Assembly: GCF_027594545.1 (NCBI RefSeq)
Contig: NZ_CP115160.1
Location: 3,654,501-3,718,500, forward strand
DNA from: Algoriphagus sp. TR-M9
GTDB lineage: Bacteria; Bacteroidota; Bacteroidia; Cytophagales; Cyclobacteriaceae
Reading direction: 5' to 3'
Length of the DNA stretch: 64,000 nucleotides
In this document: positions 45,989-54,143 of the stretch, piece by piece
Layout: every line of letters starts with the position of its first letter
How positions within the stretch are numbered: the first letter of the stretch is position 1
Made by a program: the position numbers and the translations under genes
The notes under the pieces: model-generated
Database searches by the model: none
What the model saw: the letters and a program-made list of their open reading frames with translations, nothing else
What the model was told of the DNA's origin: nothing

Positions 45989-46450
45989 CTAGCTAACGCA
46001 ACCTTCCTTGCGACGAGTATCAATAATATAAACCACTTTCCATCCCTCAGCCATCCTCACCAACTGAAAAGAATTCACACCGCAATGGCTAAAATTGCCG
46101 TTCAGATAAAACTCATACGGCGTCCAGGCAGTGGCCATATCACCGTCAATTTTGATCTGGTAATCCGTAATTTTCTCATCCAACTCAGTATCTGCGGGAA
46201 GACTTCCTATTCCCTGCACAAACTGCTCTACCGATCCGGCTTTGACTTCGCCATATTCCCCATGGGATTCAATGGTCTGCATGATGGCATTTTCCGAAAA
46301 TACTGCCGCGATCTGATCTGGATTTTTGCTTCGCATGCCATCAAATAGTGATTCAATGACAGCTTTAACCTTGGCTTCATCTGATTGGGAAAAGGCAGGA
46401 ACCGCCAAAACAAAGGCAACTAACAGGAGTAAAATGGATTTTATTTTCAT
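45989..46450 (-). CDS. Secreted SnoaL/NTF2-like protein
   Basis: 153 residues. Signal peptide to about residue 21 (VPAFSQ), then one cone-shaped NTF2-like domain (EAKVKAVIESLFDGMRSKNPDQIAAVFSENAIM). Two Cys (FSHCGVNSF and the penultimate region EGCVS) may pair. Such domains bind small ligands or act as non-enzymatic scaffolds. Middle gene of SDR-SnoaL-Gre-like on the minus strand. Confidence 0.8.
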   Translation of the reverse strand: MKIKSILLLLVAFVLAVPAFSQSDEAKVKAVIESLFDGMRSKNPDQIAAVFSENAIMQTIESHGEYGEVKAGSVEQFVQGIGSLPADTELDEKITDYQIKIDGDMATAWTPYEFYLNGNFSHCGVNSFQLVRMAEGWKVVYIIDTRRKEGCVS

Positions 46451-46462
46451 AGGGATACAGAG

Positions 46463-47140
46463 TTAAACTTCACCGTAAAGTTTGAAGGTCATATTGCGTA
46501 GGGAGTGTGTATTGACGGCATAATGCATTGCCTCAGCTATCTCATCAGCCCTCACCCACTTGCTGAAATCAGCATCAGGCATAGATTCACGGTTAGGCGG
46601 AGTATCGATGATACTTGGCACAAATACATGCGACCTGATCGGGGAGTCTTTGGTATCCTCTGCTACGATTTCGGCTAGAGAGACGACTAGCTGCTTACTC
46701 AAGGCATAAGCCAGAGTCCCTGTAGCATCCTGGGCCTGCAAAGCAGGTCTGGCGCCCACGAAAAGGAATGTGCCCTTGCCCTGTTTCTTCATAAAAGGCA
46801 AAAATCCCTTGACCAGGTGAAATACAGAAAAGAAATTCAATGAAAACATCTTCTCCAGGTCTGCCTGTTTGGTCTCTGCAATTCCACCCATCGCAAAACC
46901 TCCTACCAAGAGCGCCAGCGCATCTAAATCCCCATATTGCAGTTGATATTCTTTGATAAATTCGCCCACAGATTTTTCATCTGTAACGTCCACTTCGTAG
47001 GAATCATCCGCTTCTTCCACTTCCAGATTCTTGTCTGGCTGTACCAAAGCGATGATATGATAACCTTCACGCTTGAACTTTTCTACGACTGCCGAACCTA
47101 GATTTCCTGCGGCTCCGGTGATAATGATATTTCTCCTCAT
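46463..47140 (-). CDS. Short-chain dehydrogenase/reductase
   Basis: 225 residues, classical SDR length slightly short. Cofactor loop ITGAAGNLGSAV (7-18) and the active-site YALSKQ (Tyr-x3-Lys) are present. Substrate unknown. First gene of the three-gene leftward run; divergent from mscS. Confidence 0.88.
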   Translation of the reverse strand: MRRNIIITGAAGNLGSAVVEKFKREGYHIIALVQPDKNLEVEEADDSYEVDVTDEKSVGEFIKEYQLQYGDLDALALLVGGFAMGGIAETKQADLEKMFSLNFFSVFHLVKGFLPFMKKQGKGTFLFVGARPALQAQDATGTLAYALSKQLVVSLAEIVAEDTKDSPIRSHVFVPSIIDTPPNRESMPDADFSKWVRADEIAEAMHYAVNTHSLRNMTFKLYGEV

Positions 47141-47198
47141 ACTACTTCGATATTCTTTCTGATATTTGTTAAAATTAGGTTTAATTTTTCATTTAGGA

Positions 47199-48092
47199 AT
47201 GAATCAACTCAAAAGCATCATTAAAGATCAGGAAAACAAACGCAGAAGGAATTTCTTTCTGAAGTTTGTCTTGCTGGTCGTTTTGATCATAGGCTACGAG
47301 CCCAACACCTGGCTCAGCCCTTTTTTCGAAAAGCATATCATCGCTTCCAATCTGGTCCGCGCCTTGATTTTTCTGCTCAGCGGCAATTTGATCATTTCCT
47401 TAGCGCGGATTATCACCTTGCGCTTCTACTTACAGAAAACTGAAGAGACTAAGGTCCAGCCCAACTTTGTGATCGGGATAGATCGACTTTCCACCTTGTT
47501 AAATTTCAATGTACTGCTGGTCACCCTCATGCTTGCCTTTGGGGTACGCCCACTGGAATTCCTCACCAGTATCACCATTGTGGCGGCAGCGATTGCCTTG
47601 CTCACCAAAGAATACATCACTAATATAGTAAATGGTCTGATCATGATGTTCTCGGATCAGCTGGAGATTGGAGATAAGATCTTGATCGGAAAAAATGTAG
47701 GGTTCATCCGGGATATCACTTTGATCAACATGGTGCTGAAAACCGAGACGGGTGAAATCGTCATCATCCCAAACACACTTGCACTTACTTCGGAAGTGGT
47801 GAATTATTCCAAAAACAGTGCACATCAGGTTATATTCGATGCCGAAATTCCTTTCTTCTCTAAGTTACAATTGAATGACCTTGAGCAGCAACTAAGTAAA
47901 GCCTTGGGCCCATTTTCAGAGTTGGTTTTTGTAGAAGGCGCTCAGCTGAATGTGATCGAGCGAAAACCGGAAAGTATGATCATCCGCTACCAGTTTCCTA
48001 TTAAGTCTGGGGAAAAAGCCACTGAAATCAGCGTAAGAAAAGCTGTCAACCAAGAATTTATCAACTGGTCAGATGAAAACCGAAAAGCCTAA
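47199..48092 (+). CDS. Mechanosensitive ion channel (MscS family)
   Basis: 297 residues from the ATG at 47199; the TTG at 47166 is less likely. Membrane helices at about 15-35, 55-75 and 100-150; the pore-lining and beta domain region reads SITIVAAAIALLTKEYITNIVNGLIMMFSDQLEIGDKI followed by GFIRDITLINMVLKTETGEIVIIPN. Protects against osmotic downshock. Its last 20 bases overlap the alkyltransferase-like gene. Confidence 0.88.
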   Translation: MNQLKSIIKDQENKRRRNFFLKFVLLVVLIIGYEPNTWLSPFFEKHIIASNLVRALIFLLSGNLIISLARIITLRFYLQKTEETKVQPNFVIGIDRLSTLLNFNVLLVTLMLAFGVRPLEFLTSITIVAAAIALLTKEYITNIVNGLIMMFSDQLEIGDKILIGKNVGFIRDITLINMVLKTETGEIVIIPNTLALTSEVVNYSKNSAHQVIFDAEIPFFSKLQLNDLEQQLSKALGPFSELVFVEGAQLNVIERKPESMIIRYQFPIKSGEKATEISVRKAVNQEFINWSDENRKA

Positions 48093-48411
48093 TTATTTCG
48101 ACTTGGTGTATCAAGTCGTTCGTTTAATCCCAAGTGGCAGAGTGACCAATTATGGAGCGATAGCTCATTATCTGGGACTAAAAAGCGGAGCCAGAATGGT
48201 AGGCTATGCGATGAATGCCGCTCATACCCTAGAAGATGTACCTGCTCATCGCGTGGTAAATAGTCAGGGCTTATTGACCGGAAAGGCACATTTCGCAACA
48301 CCTACCCAAATGCAGGAATTGCTTGAAAAGGAAGGTGTGAAAATAGTGAAAGACAAAGTCCAGAATTTCGAAAAGGTGTTCTGGAATCCAGAGGTGGAAT
48401 TGGCGTTGTAG
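48073..48411 (+). CDS. Alkyltransferase-like (ATL) DNA-binding protein
   Basis: 112 residues, the MGMT C-terminal DNA-binding domain without the N-terminal domain. The active-site PCHRV of true O6-alkylguanine transferases reads PAHRVV (Ala at 58), so it cannot accept the alkyl group. Such ATLs bind damaged guanine and hand it to nucleotide excision repair. SGRVTNYGAIAHYLG and the Arg finger in ARMVGYAM are kept. Confidence 0.9.
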   Translation: MKTEKPNYFDLVYQVVRLIPSGRVTNYGAIAHYLGLKSGARMVGYAMNAAHTLEDVPAHRVVNSQGLLTGKAHFATPTQMQELLEKEGVKIVKDKVQNFEKVFWNPEVELAL

Positions 48412-48422
48412 TCAAATACTTC

Positions 48423-48477
48423 ACCATGCGTTCCGAGGGAACGGCCCTCCCCAAATATCCTCTTTTTCTACCAACCA
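48423..48477 (-). repeat. REP pair, family 1, inverted, second member decayed
   Basis: CGTTCC-GAG-GGAACG at 48429-48443 with the short tail as ACCATG on its left, then the long-tail remnant CTACCAACCA at 48468-48477, whose own palindrome is not recognisable. Confidence 0.6.
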
Positions 48478-48596
48478 ATTAATAAACTCACCCTATCCTA
48501 ATCCTTTTAGACTAAAGATGTTTTTGGGTTAAAAGGGTTTATCATAAATAGATTTCCTAATTAGCACAAAATTGAATCAACATTAATTGATTTAAT

Positions 48597-48670
48597 CTTT
48601 CCGTAGGAAGGTCTGGTTGGTAGAAGCAATTGCATTGTAATGATTAGGTCGTTCCATAGGAACGTTTGGT
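48597..48670 (+). repeat. REP pair, family 1, direct
   Basis: First hairpin TTCC-GTA-GGAA with the long tail GTCTGGTTGGTAG (to 48623), a 26-base spacer, then CGTTCC-ATA-GGAACG with short tail TTTGGT (48650-48670). Just upstream of RAYT 1. Confidence 0.8.
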
Positions 48671-48719
48671 GATGATTTTTTTAAGATCTAAATTGTTATA
48701 CTTTTTTATCTTTTTAGCC

Positions 48720-49268
48720 ATGCCAAACACCTACACACAAATCCACATTCATCTGATTTTTGCGGTGAAATTCAGAAAGGCACAGATCCACTCAAGCTGG
48801 AAAGAGCGCCTACATCAATATTTAACAGGAATAATCCAGAGTAATAAACATAAGGTACTTCAGATTGAAAGTATGCCTGACCATATCCATATTTTGATAG
48901 GCTTAAGGCCAGAACAATCCTTATCATCGCTAATCCAAAATGTAAAAACAGAGAGCTCAAAATGGGTCAATACCAATAAGCTAAGTGCTTCAAAATTCCA
49001 ATGGCAAGATGGTTTTGGAGCATTCTCTTATTCAAAAAGTCAACTCCCTCAAGTCATTAAATACATCCAGAATCAAGAAGCACATCATTCCAAAAAATCA
49101 TTCATTGAAGAGTATAAGTCAATCCTTGATGCTTTTGAATTGGAATGGGATGAAAAATACATTTTTCATATGATTATAATTTGTCTTTTAAAGGCCATAT
49201 GGAATCTCGCCTGGGAGATAATCATCCCTCTGTGTGTCGCTTCCGACATGCTCGATTTCATGACTTGA
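48720..49268 (+). CDS. REP-associated tyrosine transposase (RAYT 1)
   Basis: 182 residues from the ATG at 48720 (MPNTYTQIHIHLIFAVKF). Y1 HUH nuclease of the IS200/TnpA-REP group: DHIHIL gives the metal His pair (H55, H57), and YSKSQ gives the catalytic Tyr104 and Gln108. Cuts single-stranded DNA at hairpins. It lies between REP pairs on both sides. The C-terminus from about residue 149 is replaced by 30-odd residues coded by a 97-base repeat; RAYT 2 ends normally there (DEKYLFDFLD). Confidence 0.88.
   Translation: MPNTYTQIHIHLIFAVKFRKAQIHSSWKERLHQYLTGIIQSNKHKVLQIESMPDHIHILIGLRPEQSLSSLIQNVKTESSKWVNTNKLSASKFQWQDGFGAFSYSKSQLPQVIKYIQNQEAHHSKKSFIEEYKSILDAFELEWDEKYIFHMIIICLLKAIWNLAWEIIIPLCVASDMLDFMT
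49164..49260 (-). repeat. 97-base interspersed repeat, copy A
   Basis: Matches 54104-54200 in the opposite orientation over its full length, with a 26-base identical core (49218-49243) and a few indels. It encodes the C-terminal tail of RAYT 1 on the plus strand. Confidence 0.8.
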
Positions 49269-49282
49269 TATAAATGAAATTC

Positions 49283-49355
49283 ACCAGGCCTTCCGATGGA
49301 ACGCTCCCTCGCAATTACATGTCTTTTGCTACCGACCAAATGTCCCGCTGGGACA
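49283..49355 (-). repeat. REP pair, family 1, inverted
   Basis: Reading the minus strand: long-tail hairpin TGTCCC-AGC-GGGACA with TTTGGTCGGTAG (49355-49329), 25-base spacer, then CGTTCC-ATC-GGAA with tail ending CCTGGT (49303-49283). Confidence 0.78.
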
Positions 49356-49386
49356 ATCGCATGAAATTCTTGAAAAATCAATAATT

Positions 49387-49460
49387 CATTCCGCAGGAAT
49401 GTCTGGTTGGTAGCAAATAGATTGCAGAATTTCTATTGTCGTTCCTTAGGAACGTCTGGT
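49387..49460 (+). repeat. REP pair, family 1, direct
   Basis: CATTCC-GCA-GGAATG with long tail TCTGGTTGGTAG (49387-49413), a 26-base spacer, then CGTTCC-TTA-GGAACG with short tail TCTGGT (49440-49460). It ends just before the symporter stop codon (49467). Confidence 0.82.
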
Positions 49461-49466
49461 AAAAAA

Positions 49467-50909
49467 TCACTTTCTCCTTAACAAATACAACCCAACAAAC
49501 ATGAGCAGTCCATTTAGAATCAATGCCTCGAAGCCAAATTTGTAACCCCAGAACAATTTCTCTGAATTTGAAGCAATCAGAAATGTGAGGCTTGGTGCTA
49601 GGACAGCTAGATATGGAACGAATTTGTCTTTCACTTGCCATTGGGTAAACAATCCAAAAGCATATAGACCAAGCAAAGGACCATAGGTATAACCCGCTAT
49701 TACAAACACCGAGTTGATCACACTTTGGTCATTGATCCAGTGAAAAGCCAAAATCACAATAAACATCACAAAGGTAAAAATGAGATGAACTCTTTTCCGT
49801 ACTGAAACACGTTTCTCCGTAGGGTATCTTTTCTCCACCTCCAGAAAATCAATGCAAAAAGAGGTAGTCAAAGCCGTCAAAGTAGAATCTGCACTGGAAT
49901 ATGCTGCAGCCGTAATCCCCAACACAAAGATAATCCCTGCAAACGGCGAAAAGTATTCAGTGGCCAATAAAGGAAAAAGCTCATCGGTTTTCACCGGGAT
50001 TTGCACGCCTTGGGTTTCAGCATAAAGGTAAAGCAATACGCCTAAGGCCAGGAATAGCAGGTTTACAAATACCAAAATTGTAGTAAACCAAAACATGTTT
50101 TTTTGAGCATCTCCGATATTTCTACAGGTCAGATTTTTCTGCATCATATCCTGATCCAAGCCTGTCATCACGATGGTGATAAATGCCCCGGAAATAAATT
50201 GCTTGAAGAAATTGGTTCCCGCTTTCCAGTCCCAATTGAATATCTGGGATCTTGAATCATTGGAAACAGCTTTGAAATAATCACTTACTCCATCGAAATC
50301 CAGCTCATTTCCTACCATAATCACGCAAACCACCACCGCTGCCAGCATAAAGAAAGTCTGCAAGGTATCCGTCCATACCACTGTCTTGATCCCTCCTTTG
50401 TGTGTGTAAAGCCAGATCAAACCAACCGTAATCAATACAGAAACCCAAAACGGAATCCCTAAGGAATCAAACAAAATTAACTGCAGTACGCTCGCCACCA
50501 GAAATACCCGGATAGAGGAGCCAAGTGTTCTGGAAAGAATGAAGAAAAATGCTCCGGTTTTATACGACCAAAAGCCAAATCTATCTTCCAAATAAGAGTA
50601 AATAGAAACAAGGTTCAAGCGGTAGTAAAGCGGGAGCAGGACTTTGGCTATAGTAAAATACCCGAGCGTATATCCTAAAACAACTTGGAAGTAAAAGAAG
50701 TTAGAATTACCCACCTCGCCAGGGACAGAGATAAAGGTAACCCCTGATAGTGAAGCACCTATCATCCCAAATGCAACCAAAAACCATGGTGACTGCCTGT
50801 CTCCTGTGAAGAAGGTTTCGGCAGAGACTTTGCGGGAAGTAAACCAAGAAATCAAGAAAAGCAGTAAAAAATAGCTACAGATTACCAGGAGAACTAGTTG
50901 GGAATTCAT
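49467..50909 (-). CDS. Sodium:solute symporter (SSS family)
   Basis: 480 residues from the ATG at 50909 (MNSQLVLLVICSYFLLLF); the longer frame would run into the divergent clpS gene. About 13 transmembrane helices. SSS hallmarks: GDRQSPWFLVAFGMIGASLSGVTFISVPG near the start and FVLGITAAAYSSADSTLTALTTSFCIDF near TM 9. Substrate (sugar, proline, sialic acid or other) cannot be told. Confidence 0.9.
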   Translation of the reverse strand: MNSQLVLLVICSYFLLLFLISWFTSRKVSAETFFTGDRQSPWFLVAFGMIGASLSGVTFISVPGEVGNSNFFYFQVVLGYTLGYFTIAKVLLPLYYRLNLVSIYSYLEDRFGFWSYKTGAFFFILSRTLGSSIRVFLVASVLQLILFDSLGIPFWVSVLITVGLIWLYTHKGGIKTVVWTDTLQTFFMLAAVVVCVIMVGNELDFDGVSDYFKAVSNDSRSQIFNWDWKAGTNFFKQFISGAFITIVMTGLDQDMMQKNLTCRNIGDAQKNMFWFTTILVFVNLLFLALGVLLYLYAETQGVQIPVKTDELFPLLATEYFSPFAGIIFVLGITAAAYSSADSTLTALTTSFCIDFLEVEKRYPTEKRVSVRKRVHLIFTFVMFIVILAFHWINDQSVINSVFVIAGYTYGPLLGLYAFGLFTQWQVKDKFVPYLAVLAPSLTFLIASNSEKLFWGYKFGFEALILNGLLMFVGLYLLRRK

Positions 50910-50962
50910 AAATCGTATTAAAGTGGGTTCGCTAAGTTGTCCATTATTCTTAATTTTGCAAA

Positions 50963-51256
50963 ATGAATCATTCAAACGAACCACTTCCATATATTGAGGA
51001 ATCAGAAGTTTTGGAGGAGGATTTGATAGACATTGAATCCAATGATCTGATCGTGTACAATGACGAGTACAATACCTTTGATCATGTGATCAAGATTTTG
51101 ATGAAAGTCTGCAAGCATAGCATAGAGCAGGCAGAACAATGCACGATCACCATCCACTACAAAGGGAAATGCGCAGTAAAAAAAGGCAGCATGACAGAGC
51201 TAAAACCTATGTGTGAAGCTATATTAGATGCCGGAATCCAAGCCGCAATCGTTTAA
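50963..51256 (+). CDS. clpS: ATP-dependent Clp protease adaptor
   Basis: 97 residues. After an acidic N-terminus the ClpS core shows VYNDEYNTFDHVIKILMKVCKHS (Asn-Asp of the N-degron pocket) and GKCAVKKG. It delivers N-end-rule substrates to ClpAP. It is 12 bases ahead of recR. Confidence 0.93.
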   Translation: MNHSNEPLPYIEESEVLEEDLIDIESNDLIVYNDEYNTFDHVIKILMKVCKHSIEQAEQCTITIHYKGKCAVKKGSMTELKPMCEAILDAGIQAAIV

Positions 51257-51268
51257 ATCCACCCAGCA

Positions 51269-51889
51269 TTGAATTTCCCTTCCAAACTGATTGAAGATGC
51301 AGTCACCGAAATTTCCAGACTACCTGGAATCGGTAAGAAAACTGCATTAAGACTGGCTCTTCATCTCCTCAAACAACACGAGGCTCATTCTGAAGCATTG
51401 ACTTTGGCCATTACCCGCATGCGCTCTGAAATCAGGTACTGCAAGACTTGCCATAACATTTCCGATGAGGAAGAATGCAGTATCTGCCTGAGTCATCGAC
51501 GTGATGAGTCCCTTATATGTGTGGTGGAGGACATCAGGGATGTTTTAGCTATAGAAAACACCAACCAATACCAGGGCAAATATCACGTGCTTGGTGGCGT
51601 TATTTCCCCAATCCAAGGTGTAGGACCAGAAGACCTTACTATTGAATCTTTGATTAGTCGAGTAGAATCAAGTGCGCACGCTGCCCCTGTACAAGAAGTG
51701 ATTTTGGCACTCAGTGCCACTATGGAAGGTGACACCACCTCATTTTATTTAGCAAAAAGATTAAAAGAAAAAGGTATTCGTGTGAGCTCCATAGCCAGAG
51801 GCATTCCAGTGGGTGGAGAATTGGAATTTACAGATGAAGTGACACTGGGTAGAAGTATACTTACGAGAATAAATTACGCTACGGAGTAA
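51269..51889 (+). CDS. recR: Recombination mediator RecR
   Basis: 206 residues starting at a TTG (51269): no ATG or GTG precedes the conserved RLPGIGKKTALRLALHLL in frame, so TTG is the likely start. Helix-hairpin-helix (about 15-35), zinc finger C58, C61, C70, C73 (CKTCHN...CSIC), Toprim domain (LICVVEDIRDVLAIE, YHVLGGVISPIQGVGPEDL) and Walker-like C-terminus (RIPVGGELEFTDEVTLG variant). Loads RecA with RecFO in gap repair. Confidence 0.93.
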   Translation: MNFPSKLIEDAVTEISRLPGIGKKTALRLALHLLKQHEAHSEALTLAITRMRSEIRYCKTCHNISDEEECSICLSHRRDESLICVVEDIRDVLAIENTNQYQGKYHVLGGVISPIQGVGPEDLTIESLISRVESSAHAAPVQEVILALSATMEGDTTSFYLAKRLKEKGIRVSSIARGIPVGGELEFTDEVTLGRSILTRINYATE

Positions 51890-51896
51890 ATTTTCC

Positions 51897-51927
51897 TTTG
51901 CACAGCAAAAACCTAATTCTATATTTG
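51897..51927 (+). promoter_or_regulatory. Candidate promoter of tRNA-Ala
   Basis: TTTG (51897-51900), 19-base spacer, TATATTTG (51920-51927): full match to the Bacteroidota consensus, 11 bases ahead of the tRNA. Confidence 0.65.
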
Positions 51928-51938
51928 CAATCCCAAAT

Positions 51939-52012
51939 GGGGAATTAGCTCAGTTGGCTAGAGCACTACACTGGCAGTGTAGGGGTCATCGGTTCGAATC
52001 CGTTATTCTCCA
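51939..52012 (+). tRNA. tRNA-Ala (anticodon GGC)
   Basis: 74-base cloverleaf: acceptor GGGGAAT/ATTCTCC, D stem GCTC/GAGC, anticodon stem CTACA/TGTAG with loop CTGGCAG, T stem ATCGG/CCGTT. The anticodon is GGC, and the acceptor contains the G3-U70 pair that marks alanine tRNAs. Discriminator A; CCA not encoded. Confidence 0.95.
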
Positions 52013-52016
52013 CTAC

Positions 52017-52047
52017 AAAAAGCTTCACAGCAATGTGAGGCTTTTTT
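52017..52047 (+). terminator. Terminator after tRNA-Ala
   Basis: AAAAGCTTCACA / TGTGAGGCTTTT stem (one G-U) with loop GCAA and T run. Confidence 0.85.
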
Positions 52048-52115
52048 GCATTTTAAGCTTCCCATCTGTAGCGTTTGTCTCCTGTATTCCGTATCCATAT
52101 CATAATCCCATTTTT

Positions 52116-52538
52116 ATGATACGTATATTGACACTCGCTCTTTTAGTGACAGGCCTATTGATTTCCTGCGATGACCCCACCGATTGCAATGGCTTTCGCT
52201 TAGGGCAAGAGTTTGAAATACCAATGGATGAGCCCATCAGCAATTGCCCTGAGAACATCTCCATTACACTTTTTGAAATTCAAGATTCCCGATGCCCAAT
52301 AGGTGCACAATGCATCTGGTCTGGCATGATATCAATCAGCGGAGAGCTAACTATAAATGGAAAGGAGTACGACCTGAACCTTAGTAGTTACGAAACAGTC
52401 AGTGGCTTCCCAGAGTCCTTTTCCACCACCGATTACACGGTCAAATTGGTGGACGCTGTACCTTTTCCTGACATTACCAAGACCACAAAGGAAGGAGAAA
52501 AACGAGCTATATTACTGATCACCCGCAGATCTACCTGA
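52116..52538 (+). CDS. Small lipoprotein of unknown function
   Basis: 140 residues from the ATG at 52116, which opens a signal peptide with lipobox LLISC (Cys 18); longer frames would start in the tRNA. The mature part (FEIPMDEPISNCPENISITLFEIQDSRCPIGAQCIWSG) has Cys residues in a CPxGxQC pattern and a beta-rich look. Function not recognised. First of four small rightward genes ending with the HAD hydrolase. Confidence 0.7.
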   Translation: MIRILTLALLVTGLLISCDDPTDCNGFRLGQEFEIPMDEPISNCPENISITLFEIQDSRCPIGAQCIWSGMISISGELTINGKEYDLNLSSYETVSGFPESFSTTDYTVKLVDAVPFPDITKTTKEGEKRAILLITRRST

Positions 52539-52578
52539 TATTATGTAAATTCGCTTCAGACTCTAACCAGATCTAAGC

Positions 52579-53001
52579 ATGCGCAGTAAAATTCTACTTC
52601 TTCTCATTCTTTCAATTAGCCTAAGCTCCTGCTCCTGCAATCCTGAAAATATTGCCAAGTTTGCTTTCAAAGGAATGGAAGCGATGATGGGTAAAGGGTT
52701 TATGCCTTCCGAGGAAATCAGAATGCTCGGAAAGTTCCAAGGAATGAATGTTAACCTCAGCAAATCAACTGAAAATGACTCCACTACTTCTACGATTTTT
52801 CTGAAATTGGAAAATGGAGACCCACTAGTTTTGGGAAATCAGCCTGAAGTTTTAGCCAGAAAATGCGCCGAACTTTATCTTCGGGATTTTGAGAAAGCTG
52901 AAGAATATCAACAAATTACGGTACAATTCATTCAAACAGACCCTACAAATCCGGAGAATGTTGCCATGCAGGAGTACCTATTTGATACCAAGGATTTTTA
53001 A
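52579..53001 (+). CDS. Small lipoprotein of unknown function
   Basis: 140 residues. Lipobox LSSCSC near residue 18. The rest is a single small domain of mixed alpha/beta character (IFLKLENGDPLVLGNQPEVLARKCAELYLRDFEKAEEYQQITVQFIQT). No family recognised. 40 bases after the previous lipoprotein and 15 before the next gene. Confidence 0.72.
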   Translation: MRSKILLLLILSISLSSCSCNPENIAKFAFKGMEAMMGKGFMPSEEIRMLGKFQGMNVNLSKSTENDSTTSTIFLKLENGDPLVLGNQPEVLARKCAELYLRDFEKAEEYQQITVQFIQTDPTNPENVAMQEYLFDTKDF

Positions 53002-53016
53002 CTAACCCCATTGTTT

Positions 53017-53289
53017 ATGGAATTACCGAATGATTACAAAAAACCACCCACCTCTCTGGGAGAATGGGTGATCGCAGTTTTAGTTAAAAGGCTACCCATC
53101 ATCGGTTTTGTCATGCTCATCGTTTGGGCTACTGACAAAAACACAGATCCCGATAAGGCCAATTGGGCAAAGGCAGAATTGATTGTCAAACTTATTATCT
53201 TCGCTGCAGTAATGATTTTTATCGCCATCATAGGCTTCGGTGTTTTCACCAATTTTGCCAATGATGTAAACTGGTCCGACTTCGATTAA
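53017..53289 (+). CDS. Small membrane protein
   Basis: 90 residues from the ATG at 53017. Two hydrophobic helices (about 16-38 and 52-77) joined by a charged loop (ATDKNTDPDKANWAKAE). No family recognised. Its TAA overlaps the HAD gene start by one base (TAATG), so the two are coupled. Confidence 0.7.
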   Translation: MELPNDYKKPPTSLGEWVIAVLVKRLPIIGFVMLIVWATDKNTDPDKANWAKAELIVKLIIFAAVMIFIAIIGFGVFTNFANDVNWSDFD

Positions 53290-54143
53290 TGGAAATTAAA
53301 GCCTTTTGTTCAGACATTGACGGCACCCTCCTCAATGCAGAACGTGAATTGTCCCCCCGCTTAATCAGCGCTGTAGCAAAACTTCCAGTGGATTTTCCCA
53401 TCATCCTTGCCAGCTCCCGCATGCCTGATGCGATGCGGCATTTGCTTGATGATATGAACCGGCCTCCCCAACCCTTGATCTGCTACAATGGCGGCTATGT
53501 ATTAAGCGCTGATGGAAAAGTCCTAGAAGATGTCAGCATCCCGGTTGATTTGGTTGCCAAAATCCTGCACTTAACTCAGAAAACTGACATCCACGTCAGT
53601 CTTTACCAAGGTGAAAAATGGTATGAGGAAAAGGACGATTACTGGTCTCAAAGAGAAATCAGAAACACGAAAGTTCAATGCGATTGGCTTCCTGGCCACG
53701 AGGTAGTAGATCTTTGGACAAAGAATAACTCCGGTGCCCACAAAGTGATGTGTATGGGAGAGTCCAATGAAATGGCATGGCTTTTTGGTGAATTACATGC
53801 AGAGCACTCGCTCGATTTACATTTGTACAGATCCAGCGAAACCTATCTGGAAATCGCCCCAAAAGCCATTTCCAAAGCCACTGGTCTCAAAAAAATCCTG
53901 GAGCACTCCTATGATTTTGGGATGGATTCAGTCCTTGCTTTCGGGGACAACTACAACGACATCGCTCTACTGCAGTCCGTAGGCTGGGGAGTAGCTGTGG
54001 AAAATGCCCGAATGGAAGTTAAAGCCGTTGCCAATGAAATCACTCATCACAACAAAAAAGATGGAGTCGCAGCGGTATTAGAAAAAGTCCAAGATTTGAA
54101 ATATGAAATCAAGCATGACCCGAAGCGACACACAGAGGGATGA
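53289..54143 (+). CDS. Cof-type HAD-IIB phosphatase
   Basis: 284 residues. HAD motif I is CSDIDGTLL (D9, D11), motif II ILASSRMPDAM, motif III Lys and motif IV LAFGDNYNDIALL. Residues of the Cof cap domain lie between. Hydrolyses small phosphorylated metabolites (sugar phosphates, FMN or PLP in relatives). The last dozen residues (EIKHDPKRHTEG) are encoded by the 97-base repeat, beyond the usual end of the fold. Confidence 0.9.
   Translation: MEIKAFCSDIDGTLLNAERELSPRLISAVAKLPVDFPIILASSRMPDAMRHLLDDMNRPPQPLICYNGGYVLSADGKVLEDVSIPVDLVAKILHLTQKTDIHVSLYQGEKWYEEKDDYWSQREIRNTKVQCDWLPGHEVVDLWTKNNSGAHKVMCMGESNEMAWLFGELHAEHSLDLHLYRSSETYLEIAPKAISKATGLKKILEHSYDFGMDSVLAFGDNYNDIALLQSVGWGVAVENARMEVKAVANEITHHNKKDGVAAVLEKVQDLKYEIKHDPKRHTEG

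Noticed and set aside
49166..49381. 71-codon minus-strand frame in the RAYT 1 downstream region
   Set aside because: It runs through the 97-base repeat and two REP hairpins, has no homologue-like features and is explained by those repeats.
48423..49460. Possible CRISPR array from regularly spaced palindromes
   Set aside because: The repeats change orientation, tails alternate, spacers are not unique protospacer-like sequences of constant length, and there are no cas genes; they flank a RAYT.
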